From: Aeromonas australiensis
GTDB lineage: Bacteria; Pseudomonadota; Gammaproteobacteria; Enterobacterales; Aeromonadaceae
DNA length: 64,000 bases
Direction: 5' to 3'
Assembly: GCF_000819725.1 (NCBI RefSeq)
Contig: NZ_CDDH01000062.1
Location: forward strand, 62,001-126,000
Position 1 is the first letter of the stretch; the number at the start of each line of letters is the position of its first letter. Under the pieces are notes generated by a model that had not been told where the DNA came from, did not search any database, and saw only the letters and a list, made by a program, of their open reading frames with translations. Positions 16,515 to 27,328 of this stretch are shown here, one piece after another. The translations under genes and the position numbers were made by a program.

Positions 16515-17150
16515 CTATTTATTGTGCCGCTTATAAAGCCGCTGAACGATATCCTGTAATCCCAGCCCTTCGTTTTGCAGCAGCACGGTCAGGTGGTAGA
16601 GCAGATCGGCGGATTCGTTGATGAGCTCCTCCCGATCCTTGGCCATGGCGGCCAGCGCCACTTCGACACCTTCCTCACCGACCTTCTGGGCGATGCGCTT
16701 GGTGCCTTTGCCGTAGAGGCTGGCGGTGTAGCTGGTGGCCGGATCGGCCCCTTTGCGAGAAGCCAGCACCTGCTCCAGCTCAGCCAGAAAACCGAGGGGT
16801 GGCAGCGGGTGGCCGTTAAAGCAGGAGGTTGTGCCCTTGTGGCAGGTGGGGCCGACGGGGTTGGCGGCAATCAGCAGAGAGTCCTGATCGCAGTCGGTGC
16901 TGATGGCGACGAGCTTGAGCACATTGCCCGAGCTTTCACCCTTGGTCCAGAGCCGCTGTTTGCTGCGGCTAAAGAAGGTGACCTGACCGGTGGCCTGGGT
17001 CTTTTCCAGCGCCTCGCGGGTCATAAAGCCCTGCATCAGCACCTCGCCGCTGGCGGCGTGCTGGACGATGGCGGGGATCATGCCATCACATTTAGCCCAG
17101 TCGAGCCGCTCCACGAGCGGTATCTGGTTTGCAATCTCTTGATTATTCAC
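16515..17150 (-). CDS. hisI: bifunctional phosphoribosyl-AMP cyclohydrolase / phosphoribosyl-ATP pyrophosphatase
   Basis: 211-residue fusion carrying histidine steps 3 and 2. The N-terminal cyclohydrolase domain (1-~115) has DCDQDSLL and CHKGTTSCF, which bind the metals. The C-terminal pyrophosphatase domain (~120-211) has [13 protein letters not shown] and [13 protein letters not shown], the helical MazG-like metal site. The length matches the enterobacterial HisIE fusion. It is the last gene of the operon and overlaps hisF by 8 bases. Cytoplasmic. Confidence 0.96.
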   Translation of the reverse strand: MNNQEIANQIPLVERLDWAKCDGMIPAIVQHAASGEVLMQGFMTREALEKTQATGQVTFFSRSKQRLWTKGESSGNVLKLVAISTDCDQDSLLIAANPVGPTCHKGTTSCFNGHPLPPLGFLAELEQVLASRKGADPATSYTASLYGKGTKRIAQKVGEEGVEVALAAMAKDREELINESADLLYHLTVLLQNEGLGLQDIVQRLYKRHNK

Positions 17151-17915
17151 GGATGGCGACTCCTTCGGCTTTCAGCCAGCGTTTCAATTCGGGAATGGGG
17201 ATTAGGCCCTTGTGGAACACAGAGGCGGCCAGCGCCCCGTCCACATCGGCGAGGGTAAAGGCATCGCGAAAGTGCGCCATGGCACCGGCGCCGCCGGAGG
17301 CAATCAGCGGCACCTTGCAGACGCTGCGCACCAGCTTGAGCTGGTCGAGATCATAACCCTGGCGCATGCCGTCCTGATTCATCACGTTCAGCACGATTTC
17401 GCCGGCGCCGCGCTTTTGCACCTCCTGCACCCAGTCGAGAGTGTGCCAGGCAGTGGTGCGGGTGCGACTCTCGTCGCCGGTAAACTGTTTGACCTGATAG
17501 TGGCCCGTGTCGGCATCGAAGTAGGAGTCAATGCCCACCACTACGCACTGCACGCCAAAGCGCTCGGCCAGTCGACTGATCAGGGTCGGATCGGCCAGCG
17601 CCGGAGAGTTGATGGAGACCTTGTCGGCGCCAAATTCAAGGATCTGGCGGGCATCCTCCACGCTTTTGATGCCACCGGCGACGCAGAAGGGGATATCGAT
17701 CACCTCCGCCACCCGGCTCACCCAGCTCTTCTCTACCACCCGGGCATCGCTGGAGGCGGTGATGTCATAGAACACCAGCTCGTCAGCGCCCTCTTCGGCG
17801 TAGCGGCGCGCCAGCTCGACAATCCCGCCCATCACCTCGTGGTTGCGAAATTGTACCCCTTTGACCACCACGCCATCTTTCACGTCGAGGCAGGGGATAA
17901 TGCGTCTTGCCAGCA

Positions 17916-17916
<1 letters not shown>
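17143..17916 (-). CDS. hisF: imidazole glycerol phosphate synthase cyclase subunit
   Basis: 257-residue TIM barrel. It begins [15 protein letters not shown], with the catalytic Asp in strand 1 (CLDV); the second catalytic Asp lies in the LNVMNQDGM segment of strand 5. Phosphate sites are GGIKS and ASGGAGA. With HisH it makes IGP and AICAR from PRFAR and ammonia. Its start touches hisA by one base and its end overlaps hisI, as usual in this operon. Confidence 0.97.
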
Positions 17917-19326
<1,410 letters not shown>

Positions 19327-19330
<4 letters not shown>

Positions 19331-20466
19331 AGCACTCCCTTGCTGGAGGGAAGATCGCTTCCTTCTACCCGAATGGCCTGACGCAGGGCGCGGCCAAAGC
19401 CTTTGAACAGTGCCTCTACCTGATGGTGGGTGTTGCCGCTGCCCACCTTCATCTGCAATGTGATGGCCATGGCGTCCGACAGCGAGCGGAAGAAGTGGGG
19501 CACCATCTCGGTGGCCATCTCGCCCACGTTGTCGCGGCCAAAGCCGCTCGGGCAGTCGAAGACGAAGTAGGGGCGGCCGCTCAAATCCAGCGCTGTGCTC
19601 ACCTCCTGCTCGGTCAGCGGGCGCGCATCGATCACTGCCTGCACCTCGTCCATTGCCAGCACGAAGCCGAAACGGCCGATGCCGCGCTTGTTGCCAAGGG
19701 CCTGACGCAGCGCCTGACCTAGCGCCAGCCCCACATCCTCTACCGTGTGGTGATCGTCGATATGGAGATCGCCGCTGACGTTCAGCTTGAGCTGGAAACC
19801 GGCGTGGGTGGCAATTTGATCCAGCATATGATCAAAAAAACCGATGCCGGTGGCGATCTGGTTGCCGCCGATCTTGTTTGTGTCAGAAGGGTCCAAATCT
19901 ACCGCTACCTGAATGCGGGTCTCTTTGGTGTTGCGCTCCACCGAGGCTACGCGGCCCTTATTTGGACTGAGAACAGCGAGCAGCTGATCACGGATGGCGA
20001 GCCAGTCGTGATCCTGCGGGTGGTAGCGAATACCGCCAATACCCATATTCTCGGCCAGCTGCAGATCGGTCTGGCGATCACCAATCACGAAGGAGTTGGC
20101 AAAGTCGATACGACCCGAGGCGAGATACGCCTTCACAAGCCCGAGGTGGGGCTTGCGGCAGCTGCAGCCGTCGGTGGGGAAGTGGGGGCAGATCAGCACC
20201 TGTTCCCACGTCACCCCTTGCGATTCAAACAGGTGCATCATCAGGTCGTGAGGGGGCTGGAAGTTCTCCAGCGGCAGGCTGGCGGTGCCCAGCCCATCTT
20301 GGTTGGTCACCATCACTAGTACGTAGCCAGCGGCCTGCAACTCGCGCAGCACCGGAATGACCATGGGCTCGAAGCGCAGCTTGGCGAGGCTATCCACCTG
20401 CTTGTCGGTCACCGGCTCTTCAATCAGGGTGCCGTCGCGGTCGATAAACAAAAACGGGGTCTTCAT
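19327..20466 (-). CDS. hisB: bifunctional histidinol-phosphatase / imidazoleglycerol-phosphate dehydratase
   Basis: 379-residue fusion. The N-terminal HAD phosphatase (1-~165) has the nucleophile motif DRDGTL and a zinc loop [14 protein letters not shown], and GDRQTD supplies the last HAD acidic residues. The C-terminal dehydratase (~175-379) has the manganese motifs GFFDHML and DDHHTVED, and GNTHHQVE near the end. It covers steps 8 and 6. It is slightly longer than E. coli HisB, mainly in the linker. Overlaps hisH by four bases and follows hisC by 15. Confidence 0.97.
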
Positions 20467-20481
20467 CGCTACATCCTTGTC

Positions 20482-21552
20482 TTACAAAGTGGGAGAGGGC
20501 AGATCACGCAGTACGGCCAGCACGGCATCCATCTCGCCCTGATAGCCGATGGTGACGCGAATGCTGTTATCAAGGCCGGGCTTGTTGGAGAAATCCCGCA
20601 GAATGATGCCGGCAGCCTTCATGGCGGCAAAGACGGCGGCGCCATCCACAAAGCGCACCAGCACGAAGTTGCCCTTGTCCTCGAATATTTCCTTAACGCA
20701 GGCAAGCGTTGCCAGCTCTGCCTTGAAGGCAGCTTTTTGCTTGTTGAGCGCTACCACTCGCTCGCGCATCAGCTCCAGTCCCATGGGGGAGAGGGCCTGC
20801 GCCGCGATCTGGGCGATGGGCTCGGGGATGGGATAGGGGGCGATCACCTTGGCCAGCATGGCGATCACCTCGGGACTGGCCAGCGTAAAGCCGCAGCGGA
20901 TCCCCGCCAGGGCAAAGGCCTTGGAGAGGGTGCGGGTCACCACCAGATTGGGGAAGCGGGTCAGCAGGTCCACCACGGATGCCTCGGGGCAGAACTCGAT
21001 ATAGGCCTCGTCCACCACCACGATGGCGCGATCCCGGGCTTTTTCCAGCAAAGCGATAAGACCGTCGCGACCCACCAGATCCCCGGTGGGGTTGTTGGGG
21101 GAGCAGAGAAACACCAGCGTCACATCGCCGAGACGATCGGCGATGGCGGGCCAGTCAGGCTGGCGGCTGGCGGTCAGCGGCTGTTCGACAATCCCCACGC
21201 CACAGGTCTCGGCGCTGATGGCGTACATGCCGTAGGTGGGCGGGCAGATGAGGATCTGATCTTCACCCGCTTCGCAGAAGGTGCGGATCAAGAGCTCGAT
21301 GGCCTCGTCGGCGCCACGGCTCACCAGCACCTGATCGGGATTGACCCCGGCGTAGGCGGCATACCCGTTCACCACCTCGGCCGGTTGACACTCGGGGTAG
21401 CGGTTGAGACGGCTCCCCTCGATGGTAAAGGGATAGGCCTGCGGCGCCTCGTTGGCGTTGAGCCAGACATGACCCTTGCCGCCGATGCGGCGGGCTGACT
21501 GATAGGGAGTGAGGGCCCGCACCACGCGGCGCGCCAGATTGGCAATGCTCAT
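20482..21552 (-). CDS. hisC: histidinol-phosphate aminotransferase
   Basis: 356-residue fold-type I PLP enzyme (step 7). NANEAPQAYP is the substrate loop, SPNNPTGD the cofactor-phosphate region, VDEAYIEF binds the pyridine ring, and TLSKAFALAGIRCG carries the Schiff-base lysine. The ATG at 21552 is overlapped by the stop codon of the 38-codon hisD-like ORF (21549-21665), which is the unusual feature of this junction. Confidence 0.96.
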   Translation of the reverse strand: MSIANLARRVVRALTPYQSARRIGGKGHVWLNANEAPQAYPFTIEGSRLNRYPECQPAEVVNGYAAYAGVNPDQVLVSRGADEAIELLIRTFCEAGEDQILICPPTYGMYAISAETCGVGIVEQPLTASRQPDWPAIADRLGDVTLVFLCSPNNPTGDLVGRDGLIALLEKARDRAIVVVDEAYIEFCPEASVVDLLTRFPNLVVTRTLSKAFALAGIRCGFTLASPEVIAMLAKVIAPYPIPEPIAQIAAQALSPMGLELMRERVVALNKQKAAFKAELATLACVKEIFEDKGNFVLVRFVDGAAVFAAMKAAGIILRDFSNKPGLDNSIRVTIGYQGEMDAVLAVLRDLPSPTL

Positions 21553-21665
21553 GACAAATCCTTCTGCTGTGCTGTTGGTTGGGGCGCGGCGGCCAGGGCG
21601 CTCAATCTGAGGGTGACGGCATTATTGGTGGGGGCATCGAGCCCTCTTGGAGCGGTATTTTTCAT
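21549..21665 (-). CDS. 38-codon ORF repeating the hisD C-terminus, linking hisD to hisC
   Basis: Too short for usual gene calling. The ORF starts with ATG overlapping the hisD stop (ATGA at 21665-21662) and stops with TGA overlapping the hisC start (ATGA at 21552-21549). Its residues 8-24, [17 protein letters not shown], closely repeat the end of His[17 protein letters not shown]. The corresponding DNA (about 21600-21645 against 21682-21727) is also visibly alike. It is followed by an Ala/Pro/Gln-rich tail. Most likely it is the 3' remnant of an older hisD copy that kept its native coupling to hisC. It may still be translated and help ribosomes reach hisC. No ribosome site of its own is evident. 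Confidence 0.55.
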   Translation of the reverse strand: MKNTAPRGLDAPTNNAVTLRLSALAAAPQPTAQQKDLS

Positions 21666-22960
21666 ATCCGCTCCTTTTGCAGTGCATTCAATCTCAGCGT
21701 CACGGCATTCTTGTGGCCATCGAGCCCCTCGGCCTCGGCGATACGCTCGACGATAGGGCCAAGGCCCTGAATACCGCGCTCACTCAGCTCCTGCACCGTA
21801 TAGCGGCGCTGATAATCGGCGAGGCCAAGGCTCGAACAGGTGCGGGCATAACCATAGGTAGGCAGGGTGTGGTTGGTGCCGCTGGCGTAATCGCCGACCG
21901 ACTCGGGGGTCCATGCCCCGAGGAAGATAGAACCGGCGTTCTCGAGTTTATCCAGCAGGTCGCGCGGGGCGCGGGTCTGCACGATCAGGTGCTCCGGCGC
22001 GTAGGCGTTGGAGATAGCACACGCCTCGGCCAGATCGTCACAGAGGATCACCAGACTGCTGCCGAGCGCCTGGGCGGCGATATCCCGGCGGCTCAGTTTG
22101 GCCAACTGGCTCTTGATTTCGCCAGCGATGGCGTCGGCCAGCAGCGGCGAGGTGGTGACCAGCACCACCTGGCTGTCGGGGCCATGCTCGGCCTGGGAGA
22201 GCAGATCTGCTGCCACGAAGGCCGGGTTGGCGCTCTCGTCGGCAATCACCAGCACCTCGGAGGGGCCAGCCGGCATGTCGATGGCGGCGCCGCGCCAGTC
22301 GCGGGATACCTGGCCCTTGGCTTCGGTCACATAGGCGTTGCCCGGACCGAAGATCTTGTCCACCTTGGGGATGCTCTCGGTGCCATAAGCCATGGCGGCG
22401 ATGGCCTGGGCGCCGCCAATGGCGAACACCTTCTCGACCCCGCAGGCGCGGGCGGCAAACAGGATCTCGTCGCTGGCCGGAGACGGGGTACAGAGCACCA
22501 CTTCACGGCAACCGGCGATCGCAGCCGGAATAGCCAGCATCATCACGGTGGAGGGGAGCGGCGCGCTGCCCCCCGGCACATAGAGACCGACCCGGCTGAT
22601 GGGCTGGGTGCGCAGCTCGCACACCACCCCGGGCTGGGTCTCCACCCGTACCACTGGCTGCACTTGCGCGGCGTGGAAGGTGCGAATATTGGCAATGGCC
22701 GCTTCGATGGCGCTTTTGATGTCGTCATCCAGCCGCGCGCAGGCGGCTTCAATCTCGGACTCGCTGACGCGTAACTGTTCACGAGGGGCGCGCTCGAAGC
22801 GCAGGCTCAGCTCGCGCAGGGCCTCATCGCCACGGCTACGCACCGCGGCGATGATATCCCGCACCACGGCGCCGATATCGGCCTCGTCATTGAGGGCCGG
22901 GCGAGTCAGCACGTCGGCCTGCTGGGCGGGGGAGAGGGTCTTCCAGATCAGGGTCTGCAT
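21662..22960 (-). CDS. hisD: histidinol dehydrogenase
   Basis: 432-residue zinc enzyme that oxidises L-histidinol to L-histidine with two NAD (last two steps). Conserved parts are [15 protein letters not shown] near residue 130, [34 protein letters not shown] with the zinc-binding His, and [12 protein letters not shown] near the C-terminus. The length equals the family norm, so this copy is complete. It lies 12 bases after hisG. Its last 23 codons are partly duplicated just downstream. Confidence 0.97.
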   Translation of the reverse strand: MQTLIWKTLSPAQQADVLTRPALNDEADIGAVVRDIIAAVRSRGDEALRELSLRFERAPREQLRVSESEIEAACARLDDDIKSAIEAAIANIRTFHAAQVQPVVRVETQPGVVCELRTQPISRVGLYVPGGSAPLPSTVMMLAIPAAIAGCREVVLCTPSPASDEILFAARACGVEKVFAIGGAQAIAAMAYGTESIPKVDKIFGPGNAYVTEAKGQVSRDWRGAAIDMPAGPSEVLVIADESANPAFVAADLLSQAEHGPDSQVVLVTTSPLLADAIAGEIKSQLAKLSRRDIAAQALGSSLVILCDDLAEACAISNAYAPEHLIVQTRAPRDLLDKLENAGSIFLGAWTPESVGDYASGTNHTLPTYGYARTCSSLGLADYQRRYTVQELSERGIQGLGPIVERIAEAEGLDGHKNAVTLRLNALQKERI

Positions 22961-22972
22961 GATGTCCCTTCC

Positions 22973-23869
22973 TTATTCCATCATTTTTTCGATGGGCAGC
23001 ACCAGAATGGAGCTGGCGCCGAGGGCCTTGAGCTGCTCCATGGTCTCCCAGAACAGGGTCTCGCTGGAGACGACGTGCAGCGCCACCTGATTGGTGTCAC
23101 CGGCCAGCTGCATGATGGTGGGGCGCTCGGCACCCGGCAGCAGATCGGTGATGGCATCGAGCTTCTCTTTGGGGGCGTGCAGCATGATGTACTTGCTCTC
23201 GCGGGCCTGCTGCATCCCCTGAATGCGGGGCAGCAGTTTGTCGATGAGCTGCTGCTTGGCATCGGACAAGGGGTTGGGGGCCTGTACCAATACCGCCTTG
23301 GAGCGGTAGATCACTTCTACTTCTTTCAGGCCATTGGCTTCCAGGGTTGCACCGGTGGAGACCAGATCGCAGATGGCATCGGCGAGACCCGCGCGCGGTG
23401 CCACTTCCACCGAGCCGCCCAGCATCACGCTCTTGAAGCCGAGCCCCTTTTCGTCAAAGAAGCGCTTGAGCAGCCCGGGGTAGGAGGTGGCGATGCGCTT
23501 GCCGGCCAGGCTCTCTGGCCCTGTGTAGGTCACATCTTCCGGCACCGCCAGCGAGAGGCGGCAGCCACCAAAGTCCAGCTGCTTGAGGGTTTTGACCTCG
23601 AAGGGGAGGCCTTGGGAGGCACGAATAAGCTGCACCTCTTCCAGCACGTTCTCGCCGATGATACCAAGGTCGACCACCCCTTCCATCACCAGGCCCGGGA
23701 TGTCGTCATCACGCACCCGCAGGATATCGATGGGCATGTTCTCGACATGGGCGATAAGGCGCTGCTCGCGCAGGTTGATTTTCAGGCCACAGCTCTTGAA
23801 CAGGGCTTGGGAGTCCTGGCTCAGACGACCGGACTTTTGCATGGCGATACGCAGACGTTGTGTTTCCAT
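22973..23869 (-). CDS. hisG: ATP phosphoribosyltransferase (long form)
   Basis: 298-residue long-form HisG, the first and feedback-controlled step. The catalytic core (1-~220) contains [22 protein letters not shown] and the PRPP site [14 protein letters not shown]. The C-terminal ACT-like domain (~225-298), which binds histidine as inhibitor, ends in the family's [15 protein letters not shown] precedes the ATG. It is the first structural gene after the attenuator. Confidence 0.97.
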   Translation of the reverse strand: METQRLRIAMQKSGRLSQDSQALFKSCGLKINLREQRLIAHVENMPIDILRVRDDDIPGLVMEGVVDLGIIGENVLEEVQLIRASQGLPFEVKTLKQLDFGGCRLSLAVPEDVTYTGPESLAGKRIATSYPGLLKRFFDEKGLGFKSVMLGGSVEVAPRAGLADAICDLVSTGATLEANGLKEVEVIYRSKAVLVQAPNPLSDAKQQLIDKLLPRIQGMQQARESKYIMLHAPKEKLDAITDLLPGAERPTIMQLAGDTNQVALHVVSSETLFWETMEQLKALGASSILVLPIEKMME

Positions 23870-23886
23870 TGCTCGATTTCCTTCTA

Positions 23887-23930
23887 GTCAAAAACGAAAA
23901 ACCCTCGGAAGTGGGTGCTTCCGAGGGTTT
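23887..23930 (-). terminator. his operon attenuator terminator
   Basis: An 11-bp GC-rich stem (23918-23928 with 23901-23911, six-base loop) is extended by A-T pairs and followed on the minus strand by TTTTTCGTTTTTG. It lies between hisL and hisG and is the classical attenuation terminator: it would form when histidyl-tRNA is plentiful and the leader peptide is translated without stalling. Confidence 0.93.
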
Positions 23931-23996
23931 ATGAATCTTGCGGTCCTTTTGGAAGTCACCAGTTAAGTGTCCTCCAGCAGTCAACCTCCTGAAAGA

Positions 23997-24047
23997 CTAG
24001 TCGGGATGATGATGGTGGTGATGAGTCTTCAGGGTGGTGAACTGCAT
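23997..24047 (-). CDS. hisL: his operon leader peptide
   Basis: 16-codon ORF on the minus strand encoding MQFTTLKTHHHHHHPD. Six consecutive His codons end in Pro-Asp exactly as in the enterobacterial HisL peptide. AAGGA lies 9 bases before the ATG. Stalling at the His codons when charged tRNA-His is scarce would favour an antiterminator and let transcription pass into hisG. Confidence 0.95.
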   Translation of the reverse strand: MQFTTLKTHHHHHHPD

Positions 24048-24094
24048 GTAATCAATCCTTTACAAAATAAGATGTCGTAATTGACGCCTGATTT

Positions 24095-24122
24095 AAACTA
24101 CCTGCCTTGACAGAAAATGCAA
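24095..24122 (-). promoter_or_regulatory. predicted his operon promoter
   Basis: On the minus strand TTGCAT (-35) and TAGTTT (-10) are separated by 16 bases, placing the start near 24088, about 40 bases before hisL. The -10 is weak. A read-out of sequence only. Confidence 0.5.
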
Positions 24123-24209
24123 CCCGAAATTGTGATTTGATCGATTAAAGTGGCGAAAACGGTTTTCTGGTCGATAACTAGACTATAACCCCCTGCAGGA
24201 GTCGCCATC

Positions 24210-24455
24210 ATGCCCAGCCAGGACCTGTTGTTCCCTATTTTGCCTCGGGCGCCTGCGACCCCGAATCCCGATGACATCAAGCGGGAGGTGACCCAGATCA
24301 GCAAGAAGCATAAGCTGCGCAAGACCGGCACTGACAACAGTGACTCCCAGCAGCGCCAGCAGGCGTATAGCACCCCCGCCAAGCGTGATCAGCCAAAGGC
24401 GGAGGAGGACGATCACAAGCCGGATCCCGAACATCAGATCGATCTGTTCGTCTAG
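24210..24455 (+). CDS. small charged protein of unknown function
   Basis: 81-residue hydrophilic protein preceded by GCAGGAG at good spacing. A short hydrophobic N-terminus (MPSQDLLFPILP) is followed by a lysine-rich stretch (IKREVTQISKKHKLRK) and then a Gln/Asp/Glu-rich, probably disordered tail ending QIDLFV. That C-terminal QxxLF-type hexapeptide resembles beta-clamp-binding motifs (QLxLF), an inference from the motif alone. It is divergent from the his operon and sits directly upstream of yoaA, a helicase that works with a clamp-loader subunit in E. coli. Confidence 0.6.
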   Translation: MPSQDLLFPILPRAPATPNPDDIKREVTQISKKHKLRKTGTDNSDSQQRQQAYSTPAKRDQPKAEEDDHKPDPEHQIDLFV

Positions 24456-24504
24456 GCAGATTATCTGTCCCGCTTTTGCCGCGCTTTTGGCATAATGGCC
24501 GCTT

Positions 24505-26442
24505 TTGCTGCGGGACGCCCTTTTGACCATCCAGACCCTGTTCAAGCCAGATGGCCCTCTGGCCAGCCATATCGACGGTTTCAAAGCCCGCGCTCCCCAA
24601 CTGGAGATGGCCGAAGCGGTCGCGCGCGCCATCAAGAGTGGTGGCCGTCTGCTGGTGGAGGCGGGGACAGGTACCGGTAAGACTTACGCTTATCTGGTGC
24701 CGGCGCTGGAGTCCGGCAAGCGGGTGGTGATCAGCACTGGCTCCAAGAACCTGCAGGAGCAGCTCTTCTATCGGGATCTCCCGACCATCACCGGCGCGCT
24801 CTCCTACACCCCGCCGGTGGCCCTGCTCAAGGGGCGCAGCAACTATCTCTGCATCGAGCGGATGAACCGTCTCTTGAGCGAATCCCATCTGCAAAAGCCT
24901 GAAATCCTGAACGATCTGGTGAAGGTCAAATCCTGGTCCACCGCCACTGATAACGGCGATGTGGGGGATATTCCGGGATTGCAGGAGAACGCCGAGATCC
25001 TCGCCCACGTCACCAGCACCAACGACAACTGCCTCGGTCGCGATTGCCCCTATTACGACGACTGCCATCTGGTGGTGGCCCGACGCCGCGCCATGGATGC
25101 CCAGGTGGTGGTGATCAACCACCACCTCTTCTTCGCCGATATGGCGGTGAAAGACACCGGATTTGGTGAGTTGGTGCCGGAGGCGCAAGTCTATGTGTTT
25201 GACGAGGCGCACCAGCTGCCGGAGATCGCCACCAACTACTTCGGCAAGTCGGTGGGCAGCCGAACGATTCAGGATCTGGCGCAGGATATCCAGCTGGCCT
25301 ATCGGGCTGAGGCGCACGACATGGCCCAGCTCGGCAAGGCGGCGGACAGGCTTGCCATCGCCAGTCAGGATTTACGGCTCGCCTTCGGAGTGGATGGCGG
25401 TCGCGGCAATACCCGCGACATGCTGCGCCAGCCGCTCTGGGGTCAGGCCTTGGCTCGTCTCAACGATGCCATCGGGCTTTGCTACGAAGTGCTCAAACTG
25501 GCTCTCGGCCGGGGCGAGCAGCTGGATCACGCCTTCGAGCGCATCAGTGAACTGCGCACCCGTCTTGGCGAGGTGCTGGCGGTCAACCAGACCGGTTTCT
25601 CCTACTGGTACGACTGCTCGCGGCTTCATTTCACCCTCAATCTGACGCCGCTATCGGTGGCCGAGCGATTCAGTGCCGAGGTGCAAAAACCGGAGGTAGC
25701 CTGGGTCTTCACCTCCGCTACCCTGACGGTGGATATGCGGTTTGATCACTTCAAGGCCGAGCTGGGGCTGGCGGGCAGCGCTGAGCTTATTCTCGACAGT
25801 CCGTTCGACTATGGCGAGCAGGCGCGGCTCTGTGTGCCCCGTTATCTGCCGGAGCCCAATGCCTTTGGCCGTGGCGAGCAGCTGGCCAATCTGATGATCC
25901 CGCTGATCAACAAGACGCCGGGGGGCTGTTTCTTCCTCTGCACCAGCCATCAGGTGATGCGTCAGGTAGCCGAGGTGCTGCGCCGGGAGATTGGCCGTAC
26001 CGTCTTGTTGCAGGGGGAGGACAACAAGCAGCGGCTGCTCAAGGAGTTTGTCGAGAATGGCCGCGCCGTGCTGGTGGCGACCAGCAGTTTCTGGGAGGGG
26101 ATCGACGTGCGAGGGGCGGCGTTGTCGTGTGTTATCATCGACAAACTGCCGTTTGCCAGCCCCGATGATCCGCTGCTTAAGGCGCGGGTGGATGATTGCA
26201 AACTCAAGGGGGGGGATCCCTTCGCCGAGCTGCAGTTGCCCAAGGCGGTGATTGCCCTCAAGCAGGGGGTGGGGCGGCTTATTCGTGATCGCAGTGATCA
26301 CGGCGTGCTGGTGATCTGTGATCCACGAATGGTCAACAAACCTTACGGCGCCACCTTTATCAAGAGTCTGCCCGCCATCCCTCGCACCCGGGAGTTGGGA
26401 ACGCTGGGGCGTTTTTTCGATCGCTCTGAACGCGGTGAATAA
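24505..26442 (+). CDS. yoaA: DinG/XPD-family iron-sulfur helicase YoaA
   Basis: 645-residue 5'-3' DNA helicase of the XPD/DinG group, matching E. coli YoaA throughout. Walker A is VEAGTGTGKT, the DEAH box is FDEAHQLP, and motif VI is QGVGRLIRD. Four cysteines (116, 176, 181, 187) ligate the 4Fe-4S cluster. In E. coli YoaA helps replication past damage, partnered by HolC. The only usable starts are TTG: 24505, or 24523, which fits the E. coli N-terminus better. Upstream of tsaB, as in E. coli. Confidence 0.95.
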   Translation: MLRDALLTIQTLFKPDGPLASHIDGFKARAPQLEMAEAVARAIKSGGRLLVEAGTGTGKTYAYLVPALESGKRVVISTGSKNLQEQLFYRDLPTITGALSYTPPVALLKGRSNYLCIERMNRLLSESHLQKPEILNDLVKVKSWSTATDNGDVGDIPGLQENAEILAHVTSTNDNCLGRDCPYYDDCHLVVARRRAMDAQVVVINHHLFFADMAVKDTGFGELVPEAQVYVFDEAHQLPEIATNYFGKSVGSRTIQDLAQDIQLAYRAEAHDMAQLGKAADRLAIASQDLRLAFGVDGGRGNTRDMLRQPLWGQALARLNDAIGLCYEVLKLALGRGEQLDHAFERISELRTRLGEVLAVNQTGFSYWYDCSRLHFTLNLTPLSVAERFSAEVQKPEVAWVFTSATLTVDMRFDHFKAELGLAGSAELILDSPFDYGEQARLCVPRYLPEPNAFGRGEQLANLMIPLINKTPGGCFFLCTSHQVMRQVAEVLRREIGRTVLLQGEDNKQRLLKEFVENGRAVLVATSSFWEGIDVRGAALSCVIIDKLPFASPDDPLLKARVDDCKLKGGDPFAELQLPKAVIALKQGVGRLIRDRSDHGVLVICDPRMVNKPYGATFIKSLPAIPRTRELGTLGRFFDRSERGE

Positions 26443-26532
26443 GTGTGCCGCCAGCTAACAGATTTGAACAACGGGTGAGCATATCTCGCTTGCCGGTTAT
26501 GTAATTGACTGATTTTATAGAGATTGGAAAGC

Positions 26533-27234
26533 ATGAACGAGTTGAAGATCCTGGCCGTTGATACCGCCACCGAAGCCTGCTCCGCCGCCTTGCTGGTGGG
26601 TGACAAGCTGTTCTCCCGCTGGGAGGAGGCGCCACGGGATCACACCCGAAAAATCCTGCCCATGGTTCAGGCTGTGTTAGAGGATGCCGGGATAAGTTTG
26701 AGTGACCTCGATGCCATCGCGTTTGGCCGCGGCCCGGGCTCCTTTACCGGCGTGCGGATCGGTATCAGTGTGGCGCAAGGTCTGGCGTTTGGTGCGGGTG
26801 TGCCGCTGATTGGCATCTCGACCCTGGCCGCCATGGCGCAAGGCGCCTATCGACGGGATGGCGCCCAGCAGGTGCTGACCGCCATCGATGCGCGGATGAA
26901 CGAGGTCTATTTCGGCCGCTATGAGCTCATTGATGGCCGCATGCAGCTGGTGGGGGACGAGGTGGTGAGCGAACCCGCGGCACTGGTTGACGTCCGTGGA
27001 AAGCTGGCGGGTCGGGTGACCTGCGTCGGCACCGGTTTTGAAACCTATGGCGAGACCCTGAGTGGTCTGGCCGATGAGCTGGCTGTGAGTCAGGTGCGCT
27101 TCCCGGCGGCAGAAGACATGCTGCCGCTGGCCCGCGCCGCCTGGCTGGCGGGGGAGGCGGTGCCGGTGGAGCAGGCGACGCCGGTTTATTTGCGTGACAA
27201 GGTGACCTGGAAAAAACTGCCGGGTCGCGAATAA
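26533..27234 (+). CDS. tsaB: tRNA t6A threonylcarbamoyltransferase complex subunit TsaB
   Basis: 233-residue ASKHA-fold protein, the non-catalytic partner of TsaD in making N6-threonylcarbamoyladenosine at position 37 of ANN-decoding tRNAs. It starts with ILAVDTATEACSAAL, the nucleotide-binding phosphate-1 loop, and contains FGRGPGSFTGVRIG, the family hallmark. GGAAA precedes the ATG at 26533. The yoaA-tsaB-slp order equals the E. coli neighbourhood, so co-transcription is likely. Confidence 0.96.
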   Translation: MNELKILAVDTATEACSAALLVGDKLFSRWEEAPRDHTRKILPMVQAVLEDAGISLSDLDAIAFGRGPGSFTGVRIGISVAQGLAFGAGVPLIGISTLAAMAQGAYRRDGAQQVLTAIDARMNEVYFGRYELIDGRMQLVGDEVVSEPAALVDVRGKLAGRVTCVGTGFETYGETLSGLADELAVSQVRFPAAEDMLPLARAAWLAGEAVPVEQATPVYLRDKVTWKKLPGRE

Positions 27235-27328
27235 GGGCAGGAGCACTGACAGCATGTCGCTCTTGCCGCTCATCAGCTGCAACACAAGCGGGTGGCCCGA
27301 CGGGCCACGCCGGCAACAGGAGAGTGAC

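Noticed and set aside
23901-23930. Second small RNA candidate at the his attenuator
   Set aside because: The hairpin is fully explained as the attenuation terminator downstream of hisL.
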